Assembly: GCF_000526775.1 (NCBI RefSeq)
Contig: NZ_JAGS01000001.1
Location: 3,731,136-3,795,135 of the forward strand
DNA: 64,000 nt
Direction of reading: 5' to 3'
Source: Ruminococcus albus AD2013
GTDB lineage: Bacteria > Bacillota > Clostridia > Oscillospirales > Ruminococcaceae
Shown: positions 1-9,053 of the stretch, in pieces
Numbering within the stretch: position 1 is the first letter of the stretch
Layout: every line of letters starts with the position of its first letter
Notes under the pieces: model-generated
The model's input: only the letters and a program-made list of their open reading frames with translations
Told to the model about the DNA's origin: nothing
Database searches by the model: none
Translations under genes and position numbers: made by a program

Positions 1-1412
1 TTGAAGAAGTTGTTGCTGTTGATTACAGCGCACTCAGCGAAGGCGATTATGTTATCGAAGAAGGTGACGTTACCGTTGACAGCGTAGTTACTGTTTCTGG
101 TGTAGTTAACCTTACACTGAACGCAGGTGCAACATTTACAGCTTCTCAGGGTATCGTTATTGAAGACGGTGCAGTACTGAACGTTTACGGCGAAGGCACA
201 CTCAACGCAACAGGTGCTCCCAATGAGGGTACCAACCAGTTTGGTCACAACGCTATCAAGGGTACTATAAACGTATACGGCGGCACTATCAACGCTACTG
301 CAAGTGATTCTGCTCAGGGCTACGGCAGCACCGGTTGGCTGAATGGCAACTGGGGTATTCCCGGTGTAGCTGCTATCGACGGTGATCTCACTGTATACGG
401 CGGTACTATCAACGCCAAAGCTGGTAACGCAGGCGACGGCGGAGATGGCTGGTATGCAGGCAGCGGCGGACAGGGCGGCTATGCACTGGCTGGTAACATC
501 ACCATTTACGGTGGCAACTTCAACCTCGAAGGCGGCAAGGGCGGCAAGGGCATGAAGAGCAGTAACCACTCCGGTCGTTATCCCGATGGTGTCGATGGTA
601 AAGACGGTGCAGCATTCGATCCCAACTCTTCTGTATATGTTGATGGCAAGGCAGCAACTGTTGATAAGTACCACTATGTAACATGGAACTGGATTCTTGA
701 AGATGACGGCACATACACCGCTGTTCCTAAGATGATCAGCCTGGACGACGGTGCTAGCGAAGCCGTTGAGAGCGAAGTTAACCTGACTTCTGTTTATTCC
801 AAGGGTCTGACCATATATACTGCTACCGTTTTTGTTAACGGTAATGCATTCAGCGATTCCATTCAGGTTGAGGCAAAGGAAAAGCTCAACCCCGAGGTTA
901 CATACGAGAAGCGTCACAAGAGCGTAACTCTGAATTGGGAAAAGGTATACGGTGCTGAAAAGTACGGTGTAGTTGGCTTTATCAACGGCGAGTGGAGACT
1001 TCTGGAATCCGGTCACGGTACATCTTATAATCTCAAGAATCTGAAGCCCGGTCAGGAATACAAGGTAGCAGTAATTGCAATGTTCAACGGCGAGTGGAAG
1101 AGAGATTATTCCAAAGCTATCACTGTAACTCCCAGAGATGAAGAATATCCTACCCTCAGCAACATCGAATACAGCAGACAGTTCCATCAGTTCAAGCTGG
1201 AGTGGAATGAAGTTCAGGATGCAGAGGAGTATGGCGTAGCAGTTAAGATTGCTGGCAGATGGAAGATCCTTGCTTACACCAACGAGCTTTCATACACTTC
1301 ACCTAAGCTGCTCGTTGACAGCACTTACGAGATGCTGATCTGCGCTAAGGTTGACGGTAAGTGGGATCTGGATAAGATCGATGACAGATCATTCGTTGTT
1401 ACTGTACAGTAA
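1..1412 (+). CDS. Secreted repeat protein with C-terminal FN3-like domains (5' end outside window)
   Basis: The reading frame is open from base 3, so the gene begins before the window. The first ~180 residues visible are a Gly/Asn/Thr-rich repeat with recurring VYGGTINA-type segments, the pattern of a parallel beta-helix or adhesin. After it come two tandem fibronectin-III-like domains, each with W..V.GAEKYGV and a GEWK or GKWD strand, ending in VVTVQ. Closely similar domains end the protein at 4857-6506 and a broken piece at 45109-45297, so this is a lineage-specific surface module. The role is probably cell-surface binding or adhesion; no catalytic motif is visible. A strong hairpin follows the stop. 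Confidence is high that it is a gene and low on function. Confidence 0.85.
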   Translation, partial: EEVVAVDYSALSEGDYVIEEGDVTVDSVVTVSGVVNLTLNAGATFTASQGIVIEDGAVLNVYGEGTLNATGAPNEGTNQFGHNAIKGTINVYGGTINATASDSAQGYGSTGWLNGNWGIPGVAAIDGDLTVYGGTINAKAGNAGDGGDGWYAGSGGQGGYALAGNITIYGGNFNLEGGKGGKGMKSSNHSGRYPDGVDGKDGAAFDPNSSVYVDGKAATVDKYHYVTWNWILEDDGTYTAVPKMISLDDGASEAVESEVNLTSVYSKGLTIYTATVFVNGNAFSDSIQVEAKEKLNPEVTYEKRHKSVTLNWEKVYGAEKYGVVGFINGEWRLLESGHGTSYNLKNLKPGQEYKVAVIAMFNGEWKRDYSKAITVTPRDEEYPTLSNIEYSRQFHQFKLEWNEVQDAEEYGVAVKIAGRWKILAYTNELSYTSPKLLVDSTYEMLICAKVDGKWDLDKIDDRSFVVTVQ

Positions 1413-1483
1413 GCAGACACCTCTTATAGATAGTTAACTGCGGTTTCGTTTGAAGCTGTAGAAGCAGAAAAAGTCCGGTATTC

Positions 1484-1519
1484 GGGCGGCGCACATAAAC
1501 TGCTTTATGTGCGCCGCCC
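1484..1519 (+). terminator. 16-bp perfect hairpin after the surface-protein gene
   Basis: Perfect 16-bp arms (1484-1499 and 1504-1519) with a 4-base loop lie between two convergent genes. The T-tract is poor, so it is called as a probable bidirectional terminator from its position and stability. Confidence 0.6.
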
Positions 1520-1539
1520 TAATGTCGGCTGCATTTTTG

Positions 1540-2184
1540 TTATATGATCTCAAAATGGTTCTTCCTGCACCGTATTAATCTGTCACGCTGCATCTTGCTG
1601 AGTTCATTGGAAAGCACCGAGCGTTCAACATTGAGGTAGTCCGCAAGCTGCTGACGGTCAAAGGGTATATCAAACTTACGGGAATGCTTCTGAACCGATA
1701 CGGTATTAAGATATGCCATAATACGTCCACGCACCTGTCTCGGAGCAGTATGAAAGCTCCGGCTCGATAGGTGCAGATTTTTTCTCGTGGTGATAGTGAG
1801 AAGATTTGCAAGAAGTCTCGCCCTTATCGTATCGTTGAGGTCAGCGAGCGACTTCATGCTCAGAAAAACAACAGTGCAATCCTCAGCGGCGCAGACATCG
1901 ACCAGCATAGGCACATCGGGCAGGAGTGCATAGCTTTCTGCAAAGAACTGTCCCTTACCTACAAGGTTGAGTATCGTGCGGTTTCCCCACATATCATTGC
2001 TTTCAATAGTAACGCTGCCTGTGGTCACAAAGCATAGTTTATCGGTGATTTCTCCCGAAGAAAAGATCATCGCACCTTTCTTATATTTCTTTTCGGCTGC
2101 ATTAAGGGCTTTCATAAGCTCCGATATTTCGGTATCATCAAAGCCCTTGAACAGTATCGAATTATGCAAAACTGAAATATCCAT
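1540..2184 (-). CDS. Crp/Fnr family transcriptional regulator
   Basis: A 214-residue protein with an N-terminal cyclic-nucleotide-binding-type beta-roll (about residues 15-125) and a C-terminal winged helix (about 145-214) with the recognition-helix pattern RQQLADYLNVERSVLSNELS. It lacks the N-terminal cysteine cluster of classical FNR. It is divergent from the ferredoxin-hcp operon with an 18-bp perfect palindrome between them. In the family, Crp/Fnr proteins next to hcp (HcpR type) respond to nitric oxide or nitrite stress; by position and family this one probably controls 2271-4609. That is inference; the effector cannot be read from the sequence. Confidence 0.88.
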   Translation of the reverse strand: MDISVLHNSILFKGFDDTEISELMKALNAAEKKYKKGAMIFSSGEITDKLCFVTTGSVTIESNDMWGNRTILNLVGKGQFFAESYALLPDVPMLVDVCAAEDCTVVFLSMKSLADLNDTIRARLLANLLTITTRKNLHLSSRSFHTAPRQVRGRIMAYLNTVSVQKHSRKFDIPFDRQQLADYLNVERSVLSNELSKMQRDRLIRCRKNHFEII

Positions 2185-2198
2185 ATTTTTCTCCCAAA

Positions 2199-2216
2199 AT
2201 GTTGTAATTACAACAT
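2199..2216. promoter_or_regulatory. 18-bp perfect palindrome, probable Crp/Fnr operator
   Basis: ATGTTGTAATTACAACAT is a perfect inverted repeat in the divergent intergenic region, just upstream of the regulator start and overlapping the -35 area of the ferredoxin-hcp promoter (a TATAAT lies at 2237-2242). Placement and symmetry fit a dimeric Crp/Fnr-type regulator acting on both genes. Confidence 0.7.
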
Positions 2217-2236
2217 ACTTTCTCCTTTGATTATAC

Positions 2237-2263
2237 TATAATGTAACTGATAAGTCAAGGAGG
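2237..2263 (+). promoter_or_regulatory. -10 box and ribosome site of the ferredoxin-hcp operon
   Basis: TATAAT lies at 2237-2242 and AAGGAGG at 2257-2263. No good -35 hexamer sits 17 bases upstream, as expected for an activator-dependent promoter. The ribosome site is 7 bases from the ATG at 2271 but only 1 base from the in-frame ATG at 2265, which favours 2271 as the start. Confidence 0.6.
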
Positions 2264-2270
2264 TATGGCT

Positions 2271-2966
2271 ATGATACGAAAAATAATTGAGATAGACGAA
2301 GAAAAATGCAACGGATGCGGTCTGTGTGCGAAAGCTTGCCATGAGGGGGCTATCGCTATCGTAAACGGCAAAGCGAAGCTCATGCGTGACGATTTCTGCG
2401 ACGGGTTCGGGGACTGTCTCCCTGCCTGTCCTATGGACGCTATCCACTTCACCGAGCGTGAAGCGGCGGCTTATGACGAGAAGGCAGTGCAGGCAAACAA
2501 ACAGAAGAAGTCCGCTTGCAGCGGTTTCACCTGTCCGGGTTCTGCTTTGCAGAGCTTTACGCCAAAAGAAGATGACAGCGATGTTCGTGTTCCGAGCTGT
2601 CTGCGACAGTTCCCGATACAGATAAAGCTCCTGCCTACAAATGCACCTTATTTCAACGGTGCAGATCTTCTTATCGCTTCTGATTGCACGGCTTACGCCT
2701 ACGGAAACTTCCACCATGATTTTATCCGTGGGAAGATAACGCTCATCGGCTGTCCTAAGCTCGATGCCGTTGATTACGCTGAGAAGCTGACAGAGATATT
2801 CAGGAATAACGAAATAAAAAGCATCACTCTCACAAGAATGACCGTACCATGCTGCGGAGGTATGGAGTATGCGATAAAACGTGCGATAGAAGCAAGCGGT
2901 AAGGATATTCCGCTCGAAGTCGCAGTCATTTCGCCGGACGGCAGTATCGTTGAGATAAGAAAATAA
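2271..2966 (+). CDS. 4Fe-4S ferredoxin-type protein of the hcp operon
   Basis: A 231-residue protein. Its N-terminus has two clusters, CNGCGLCAKAC and a second CDGFGDCLPAC, together a bacterial 2x[4Fe-4S] ferredoxin domain (residues 1-60). The remainder (about 80-231) contains more cysteines (CSGFTCPG, GCPKLD, CCGG) and is conserved beside hcp in anaerobic Firmicutes. It is the likely electron donor or partner for the hydroxylamine reductase immediately downstream (14-bp gap). The start at 2271 is chosen from ribosome-site spacing. Expression is probably set by the palindrome at 2199-2216. Confidence 0.85.
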   Translation: MIRKIIEIDEEKCNGCGLCAKACHEGAIAIVNGKAKLMRDDFCDGFGDCLPACPMDAIHFTEREAAAYDEKAVQANKQKKSACSGFTCPGSALQSFTPKEDDSDVRVPSCLRQFPIQIKLLPTNAPYFNGADLLIASDCTAYAYGNFHHDFIRGKITLIGCPKLDAVDYAEKLTEIFRNNEIKSITLTRMTVPCCGGMEYAIKRAIEASGKDIPLEVAVISPDGSIVEIRK

Positions 2967-2980
2967 TGGAGGAATATATC

Positions 2981-4609
2981 ATGGAACAGAAAATGTTTTG
3001 CTATCAGTGTCAGGAAACAGCGGGCTGTAAAGGTTGTACCGCTTGCGGTGTCTGCGGTAAACAACCCGAAGTCGCAGTAATGCAGGACTTGCTTGTGTAC
3101 GTTACAAAGGGATTGTCTGCGGTGACAACTCAGCTCCGTGCAGAGGGAAAGACTGTCGATAAGACTGTTAATCATCTTATCAGCGTGAACCTGTTTATCA
3201 CGATCACCAATGCAAATTTCGATCTCGACAGCATTACCGCTAAGGTTACTGAAACACTTTCAGTCAAAGAAGAATTGCTCGGACAGGTGCAGAATAAAGA
3301 ATCACTTTCCGAAGCAGCTCTTTGGAACGGTTCGGACTATGCCGAGAAAGCAAAGACTGTCGGCGTACTTGCAACAGAGAATGAGGATATACGCTCTCTG
3401 CGTGAGCTGATAACCTACGGTCTGAAAGGACTTGCGGCATATACAAAACACGCAAACGCTCTGCTGAATGATGATGAGGAGCTTGATTCTTTCTTACAGT
3501 CGGCTCTTGCTAAAACACTTGATGACAGTCTGTCGGTCGATGACCTTGTGGCTCTCACGCTGGAAGTCGGCAAGTACGGCGTTCAGGGTATGGCTGACCT
3601 TGATGCTGCAAATACTACAGCATACGGCAATCCTGAGATCACGACAGTTGATATCGGTGTCCGCAAAAATCCTGCAATACTGATCTCAGGTCACGATCTG
3701 AAAGACCTTGAAATGCTCCTTGAGCAGACAAAGGATACGGGAGTTGATGTTTATACGCACTCGGAAATGCTACCTGCGCATTATTATCCGTTCTTCAAAA
3801 AGTATCCACATTTCGCAGGAAACTACGGCAATGCGTGGTGGAAGCAGAAAGAGGAATTTGAGAGCTTTAACGGTCCGGTGCTGATGACCACAAACTGCAT
3901 CGTTCCGCCGAAGGACAGCTACAAGGACAGGCTTTGGACAACAGGTGCCGCAGGCTATCCGGGCTGTAAGCATATTGACGCACCCTACGGCGAAGTAAAG
4001 GATTTCTCGCCGATCATCGAACAGGCTAAGAAATGTCCTCCGCCTACCGAGATCGAAACCGGCTCTATTATCGGCGGCTTTGCCCATGAACAGGTATTTG
4101 CACTTGCCGATACAGTTGTAGAAGCTGTAAAATCGGGGGCTATCCGCAAATTCGTAGTCATGGCAGGCTGTGACGGCAGAGCGAAGTCCAGAAGCTACTA
4201 TCAGGAATTTGCTGAGAAGCTGCCAAAAGATACAGTTATTCTCACCGCAGGCTGTGCGAAGTACAAGTATAACAAGCTCGACTTAGGCGACATCGGTGGT
4301 ATTCCGAGAGTTCTCGATGCAGGACAGTGCAATGATTCTTATTCTTTGGCGCTTATCGCTCTGAAGCTGAAAGAGGCATTCGGGCTTGATGATGTAAATG
4401 ATCTGCCTATTGTTTATAATATCGCTTGGTATGAGCAGAAAGCAGTCATCGTTCTCCTTGCTCTGCTGTATCTCGGAGTGAAGAATATTCACCTCGGACC
4501 GACACTGCCTGCGTTCCTGTCTCCGAATGTGGCAAAGGTTCTTGTAGACAGCTTCGGCATTGCAGGAATTACAACCGTTGACGGGGATATGAGGATTTTC
4601 GGCTTATGA
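2981..4609 (+). CDS. hcp: Hydroxylamine reductase / hybrid cluster protein
   Basis: A 542-residue protein of normal family length. The N-terminal cysteines follow C-x2-C-x8-C-x5-C (CYQC ... KGC ... GVC), the cluster motif of Hcp from strict anaerobes, with two additional cysteines inside it. Conserved hybrid-cluster segments follow, including GHDLKD, TTNC, GYPGCKHI, GCDGRAKSR and TAGCAKYKYN. Hcp reduces hydroxylamine to ammonia in vitro and is linked in vivo to nitric oxide detoxification. The start at 2981 is preferred over the in-frame ATG at 2966, which overlaps the previous stop, because GGAGG lies at 2969-2974. It is co-transcribed with the ferredoxin gene. Confidence 0.95.
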   Translation: MEQKMFCYQCQETAGCKGCTACGVCGKQPEVAVMQDLLVYVTKGLSAVTTQLRAEGKTVDKTVNHLISVNLFITITNANFDLDSITAKVTETLSVKEELLGQVQNKESLSEAALWNGSDYAEKAKTVGVLATENEDIRSLRELITYGLKGLAAYTKHANALLNDDEELDSFLQSALAKTLDDSLSVDDLVALTLEVGKYGVQGMADLDAANTTAYGNPEITTVDIGVRKNPAILISGHDLKDLEMLLEQTKDTGVDVYTHSEMLPAHYYPFFKKYPHFAGNYGNAWWKQKEEFESFNGPVLMTTNCIVPPKDSYKDRLWTTGAAGYPGCKHIDAPYGEVKDFSPIIEQAKKCPPPTEIETGSIIGGFAHEQVFALADTVVEAVKSGAIRKFVVMAGCDGRAKSRSYYQEFAEKLPKDTVILTAGCAKYKYNKLDLGDIGGIPRVLDAGQCNDSYSLALIALKLKEAFGLDDVNDLPIVYNIAWYEQKAVIVLLALLYLGVKNIHLGPTLPAFLSPNVAKVLVDSFGIAGITTVDGDMRIFGL

Positions 4610-4728
4610 GAAGAAAAGACCGTGAAGTGACCGATCTCAGCGAGATTATAGAGATCATGAAAAACTGCGATGTATGCAGACTTGCTCTGAATGATGACGG
4701 CTTTCCGTACATTCTGCCGCAGGCATAA
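4606..4728 (+). pseudogene. N-terminal stub of a pyridoxamine-phosphate-oxidase (NimA-like) protein
   Basis: A 40-residue frame starts at an ATG overlapping the hcp stop (ATGA) and begins MRRKDREVTD, with CDVCRLAL and PYILP, the start of flavin-binding PNPOx/NimA-like proteins. It ends after PQA at a TAA, whereas family members run to about 150 residues. The stub implies that a longer flavoprotein gene was once translationally coupled to hcp and was truncated. The assignment rests on the N-terminal pattern only. Confidence 0.5.
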
Positions 4729-4825
4729 ATTTTTTCTCGATACTAAAACTGAATGTATTTACAGAAGCTAAGCTGTCAATTGATGATCTGTCTAAAAATA
4801 AAAATCTCAAATTCAATCTCACAAA

Positions 4826-4850
4826 AAAGAGCAGCTTCGCGCTGCTCTTT
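4826..4850 (-). terminator. Rho-independent terminator of the leucine-rich repeat gene
   Basis: Arms AAAGAGCAGC and GCTGCTCTTT with a 5-base loop. Read on the minus strand the hairpin is followed by a T-run (complement of 4823-4828). It sits just after the stop of the minus-strand gene. Confidence 0.8.
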
Positions 4851-4856
4851 GTAGTA

Positions 4857-6506
4857 TCAGATCACTTTTACAATGACCGCTCTTTCGCTGATATTGTCCG
4901 TATCCCACTTTCCGTTCACTTTGGCGCAGACTACCATCTTATAGGTCTGTCCTGCTTTGAGCTTGGGAGAAGTGAAATTCGTTTTGTTTGCGGGGATATC
5001 CTGGGTAACGATCTTCCACTTGTTGGCGATAAATACCGCCACGCCGTACTTCTCGGCACCGTCAACCGCATCCCAGCTCAACTTGAACTGGTGATACTGC
5101 TCGTTGTAATCAATATCCGTGACTTTGGGATATTTAGAAGCAGCGCTTTCGTCGGCGAAGACGGTTATTGCTTTGGAGAAATCGGTGTTCCATTTGCCGC
5201 TGAACATCGCTATGACCGCGACTTCGTAATTGGTGCCTGCCTTGAGATTTTTTACCGTGTATAAAGTATCTACAGTTTCAGAAAACTTCTGCCATTTGCC
5301 TCTGACAAGACCGTAAACAGCGTATTTTTCTGCACCTTGAACGGCATTCCATTTGAGGTTTGCGCAGTTGCTGCCGGGGGTCGATGTCACGTAGGGATTG
5401 TCGTCAAGAAGTTTGTAAACAAGACCGTAACCTTTGGCGTATCTTTCACCGGCAGTGCCTTTGTAGCAATATATCCTGAAACCGGGTATCTCATTAGAAG
5501 AAATATCAAATCCAAATGCTTCATAGCCAATGCTCGTAATACTTGCCGGAATTGTAATGCTTTTAAGCTTTGGACAATTTTTAAATGCAGATTGACCAAC
5601 GCTCTTAACACTGTCAGGAATAGTCACGCTTGTTAGGCTTTTACAAGTTTCAAAAGCAGAATTGCCAATGCTCGTAACACTATTCGGAATGGTCACGCTT
5701 GTAAGGTTTGGACAACAGTAAAATGTGTAATCTACAATGTTCTTAACACCGTTCCCAATGGTCACATTTGTAAAGAAACAATTCCAAAATGCGCCCCTGC
5801 CAATGCTCTTGACACTGTTAGGGATAGTCACGCTTGTAAGTTTTTCACAACCCATAAAAGCGCTTTGACCTATACTCGTAACACTCTCCGGAATGCTAAC
5901 ACTTGCTTTTCCACAGGGAAAGCATATCAATTCACTGATATCTTTGCTATACAAAACTCCGTTTACAGAAGCATAACTCATATTTTTGTTATCAACATTG
6001 ATCGTTGTAAGCTTTGAACAGCCAAGAAATGCTTCCCCTGAAATGCTCGTAACACTGGACGGAATAGTAACGCTTGTAAGAGAACAATACCAAAATGCGT
6101 ACTTGCCAATGCTCTTCACACTTTTACCAATGGTGACTCTTGTAAGGTTTTTACATTCGGAAAATGCGTAATCACCAATGCTCGTAACACTATTCGGAAT
6201 GATCACACTTGTAAGGCTTTTACGAGTGGAATTGGTGGAAAATGCATAATTTCTGATAGCCGTAACACTTTTCCCGTCAATAGTATCAGGAATTGCAAGT
6301 TCCGTATCCGTACCATTATAACTCATGATCCTAACCGTTCCGTCATTAAGCACGGAATATGTATAATCCCCATAAACTAAATTATCTGCGCTTGCTGTGA
6401 TCTCTGTTCTTAACCCAACAAAGTTACCGACATTCGCGCCCACGCCCGACAGCACAAGTACAACAGCCGCCAAGCCGCTTATGATACGTTTATTCATATC
6501 TTTCAC
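4857..6506 (-). CDS. Secreted BspA-like leucine-rich repeat protein with FN3-like tail
   Basis: A 549-residue protein. The signal peptide (about residues 1-40) has a charged start, a hydrophobic core around GLAAVVLVLSG, and a likely cut near ASA. Residues ~75-340 are about ten 23-residue repeats of the SVTIPNSVTSIG...AF type, the LRR_5/BspA family of surface proteins that bind host or extracellular proteins. Residues ~370-549 are two FN3-like domains nearly matching those at 900-1412. The first codon at 6506 is GTG; an ATG at 6497 is an alternative start. Its own promoter is at 6632-6660. Probably surface-associated or released. Confidence 0.9.
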   Translation of the reverse strand: MKDMNKRIISGLAAVVLVLSGVGANVGNFVGLRTEITASADNLVYGDYTYSVLNDGTVRIMSYNGTDTELAIPDTIDGKSVTAIRNYAFSTNSTRKSLTSVIIPNSVTSIGDYAFSECKNLTRVTIGKSVKSIGKYAFWYCSLTSVTIPSSVTSISGEAFLGCSKLTTINVDNKNMSYASVNGVLYSKDISELICFPCGKASVSIPESVTSIGQSAFMGCEKLTSVTIPNSVKSIGRGAFWNCFFTNVTIGNGVKNIVDYTFYCCPNLTSVTIPNSVTSIGNSAFETCKSLTSVTIPDSVKSVGQSAFKNCPKLKSITIPASITSIGYEAFGFDISSNEIPGFRIYCYKGTAGERYAKGYGLVYKLLDDNPYVTSTPGSNCANLKWNAVQGAEKYAVYGLVRGKWQKFSETVDTLYTVKNLKAGTNYEVAVIAMFSGKWNTDFSKAITVFADESAASKYPKVTDIDYNEQYHQFKLSWDAVDGAEKYGVAVFIANKWKIVTQDIPANKTNFTSPKLKAGQTYKMVVCAKVNGKWDTDNISERAVIVKVI

Positions 6507-6631
6507 TCAAACCTTTCAAAAAATGATCTGAAACTCCAACCATCATTATTTAGCCTCATTAAAGCATTCATCTTTAATGGTTCCGACAATTTCATCTGCA
6601 CCGTTTACTAAGCGATGTGTTTGCTGAAATA

Positions 6632-6660
6632 ATTATAGCATAGTTCAGAGGAAAGGTCAA
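6632..6660 (-). promoter_or_regulatory. Sigma-A promoter for the BspA-like gene
   Basis: Minus-strand TTGACC (6655-6660), a 17-base spacer and TATAAT (6632-6637), giving a 5' leader of about 120 bases. Confidence 0.7.
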
Positions 6661-6797
6661 TTGTAAGAATGATATAGAACTATTTTCCTTCTAAACTTTT
6701 TTCTCCTATATTTTGCACCATTACAACAGAATATCTCCCGCAGAAGCGTATGTCATTGGTTAGTGATGCAATTTTACTCAATCACTATATCACCTAC

Positions 6798-6923
6798 AAG
6801 TTGCGTCACAATAGACATAACTTATATGTGAATTTTCTCAAACCTCTAGATAATAATTGAGAAGTGTGTTATACTATATCTATAAGTTGCGTCACAAGCG
6901 ACGTAAATTCGAGGTGAAATATC
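6798..6923 (+). repeat. Two copies of an interrupted palindrome upstream of an ATPase gene
   Basis: AAGTTGCGTCACAA occurs at 6798-6811 and 6884-6897, 86 bases apart. Each is the left arm of an imperfect inverted repeat TTGCGTC-N6-GACRTAA. They lie directly before the ribosome site of the ATPase at 6924 and could be operators or ends of a small element; the sequence does not decide. Confidence 0.5.
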
Positions 6924-8198
6924 ATGATTAACAGGGATTAATATCTTGACCGTATCGTTCACAAGATGTGGAACGGCGAAATCAAGGTCATTACAGGTAT
7001 AATACGATGCGGCAAATCGGTGCTGCTGCTTGACCTTTTCTATCAGTATCTTCTTGAACATGATGTTAGCGAAGAACAGATCATAAAGATCGAACTCGAC
7101 CAGAGGCGTTATTACAAATACCGTAATCCGATCGTACTTTGCGAGTATGTCGAAACGCTCGTCAACGAAAACAAGGATAGGAAGCTGTATCTGTTCATCG
7201 ATGAAGTTCAGATGACAAGCAAGGTCGTGGACAAAGAAAATGGTGGTATCGAGGTCAATATATACGATATGCTCAACGAGCTGAAAGCATATAAGAACCT
7301 TGATGTTTATGTTACGGGCAGTAATTCAAAGGGTCTGTCCAACGATATTGCAACCGAGTTCCGCGGGAGAGCCTCGCAGATACACGTTTATCCGCTTTCG
7401 TTCAAGGAGTTCTGTTCAGCGGTCTCGGTCGATGAAAGCAAGGCGCTGGATATGTATATGCTCTATGGCGGTATGCCGAGGATAACTTCACTTGATGACG
7501 AAAAGGATAAAAAAGAATATCTTTCCAGCCTGTATCGTGAGCTATATATCAAGGGGATTGTTGAGCGAAACGGCATTGAACGTGAGGATATTCTTAATGA
7601 TATACTTGATTTCCTTGCCTCGCAGATAAGCTCGCTGACCAATCCGACTAATATATCAAATGCTCTCGCTAGCATGAAAAATGAGAAGATCAATCCTGCG
7701 CTCGTTTCGAATTACGTCAGACATATAATGGATTCGTTCCTGATTTCCGAAGCTAAGCGATACGACGTCAAGGGCAAAACCTATTTCAAGTACCCGAACA
7801 AATATTATTACACCGATATGGGACTCCGAAACGCAAGGCTCAATTACAGGCAGTTCGACCCCGGGCATCTGATGGAGAATATCATTTATAACGAACTGCT
7901 GCGCAGGGGTTATTCGGTCGATGCTGGTGTAGTGGCAGACCGTTCCAATAGACGTAATATGCAGAAGGAGATAGATTTTGTTGTCAACGATGCCGACAAG
8001 CGCATATATATCCAATCCGCACTGCGAATGAACACCGAGGACAAGACCGATTTAGAGCTGTCTTCCCTTATGCTCACAAAGGATTTCTTCAAGAAGATCG
8101 TTATCAGGCAGGATATATCTCACAACTACTATGACAACAACGGTATTTTCCATTGCAGCCTTATCGACTTCTTGCTTGAACGGGTAGAGCTGTTCTGA
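6924..8198 (+). pseudogene. DUF4143-type AAA ATPase with a nonsense codon at position 6
   Basis: The natural start appears to be ATG 6924 behind GAGGTG (6911-6916), reading MINRD, then TAA at 6939-6941, then YLDRIVHKM in the same frame. The body is intact: Walker A GIIRCGKS, Walker B LFIDEVQ, a GSNSKGLS sensor region, then the C-terminal DUF4143/nuclease-like domain with EIDFVV. Proteins of this type are common but poorly characterised in anaerobic bacteria and archaea; a related but different gene is at 11538-12893. Translation could restart at ATG 6966, which would lose 14 residues just before the P-loop. It is called a pseudogene because of the stop; a restarted, functional protein remains possible. 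Confidence 0.75.
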
Positions 8199-8355
8199 AA
8201 TCATATCTTGCTCTGATGCACCCCGTAGAGTTCCAATATACTATAAATAAAGTTATCCAAAAACACAGTAAGATAAATATTTATCTTAACATTTTTTAAA
8301 GCTTTCCTTTTATGTAATTGATAAAAGTATATAATTTAAAGCAATCGGAGGACTT

Positions 8356-8763
8356 ATGAAACCAAGCGAAATAGATGTATTATCAAAGGAATATGTTATA
8401 GAACACGGAACCGAATTTCACGGTGAAGAAATATGCTGGGGCGGCGATTACGGCGACCTGGTATGCAGCAGTGAAGGCGTTCCTTTTACCGGATTATTAT
8501 TTGAATTATACAGAAACGGAAATCTTGCGTATTATTCGTATTACGAGAAAGGAAGACAGCACGGACTGTCCATACGGTTCCATGTTTCGGGAAATATTGA
8601 AAGCTGCGGAGTATTTGCGGGTGGATTTCCGGTAGGAAAATCGTATGAATGGTATGATTCAGGTAAGTTAAAATTGATAAGAGATCATTATAAAAACGAT
8701 TATCATTACAAGTATACCGAATATGACGAAAACGAAGATATTGTAAGACAAGGTGAAGCGTAA
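8356..8763 (+). CDS. MORN-repeat / YwqK-like small protein
   Basis: A 135-residue protein preceded by CGGAGG (8346-8351). It contains MORN-type repeats (FTGLLFELYRNGNLAYYSYY, GLSIRFHVSGNIESCG, GKSYEWYDSGKLK). Such YwqK-like proteins are often found next to polymorphic-toxin modules and are annotated as antitoxin or immunity proteins. Here a deaminase-like toxin tip follows directly, so an immunity role is plausible but unproven. Confidence 0.7.
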   Translation: MKPSEIDVLSKEYVIEHGTEFHGEEICWGGDYGDLVCSSEGVPFTGLLFELYRNGNLAYYSYYEKGRQHGLSIRFHVSGNIESCGVFAGGFPVGKSYEWYDSGKLKLIRDHYKNDYHYKYTEYDENEDIVRQGEA

Positions 8764-8765
8764 AC

Positions 8766-9044
8766 ACCATATGGCTTGGCACCCTGAAGAAAGCCCATTT
8801 ACAGCATTTGAAGCAGCCGATAGAGGAGGGCAAGTTTTTCCCACGTGAAGTATGTTCAGAGTATAAGATACTTAGCGAAATTGAAAGACAGATTAAAAAT
8901 ACGCCCAATATATCCGGTAAAATAAAGCTATTTACAGAGTTAGAGTGTTGTGATAGTTGCAGCGATGTAATAGCGCAATTCCTTGAACGACATACAAACA
9001 TTGAAATAGAAATAATTTATAATGGTAAACGAATTACGAAGTGA
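8766..9044 (+). pseudogene. Deaminase-like C-terminal toxin tip, no start codon of its own
   Basis: An open frame of ~90 codons ends at TGA 9042-9044. It holds CSEYK followed ~30 residues later by ECCDSC. The C-x-E plus C-x2-C arrangement is the zinc/catalytic signature of the cytidine-deaminase fold used by polymorphic toxin tips, followed by the usual IEIEIIYNG strand. There is no plausible ATG with a ribosome site, and the N-terminal delivery part is missing, so it looks like an orphan toxin tip left by module shuffling. The immunity-like gene starts 9 bases downstream. Confidence 0.55.
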
Positions 9045-9053
9045 GGAATTAAT

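Noticed and set aside
2208..2717. 169-codon minus-strand frame opposite the ferredoxin gene
   Set aside because: It lies antisense to a well supported ferredoxin with cysteine motifs; its residues are low-complexity and it has no ribosome site.
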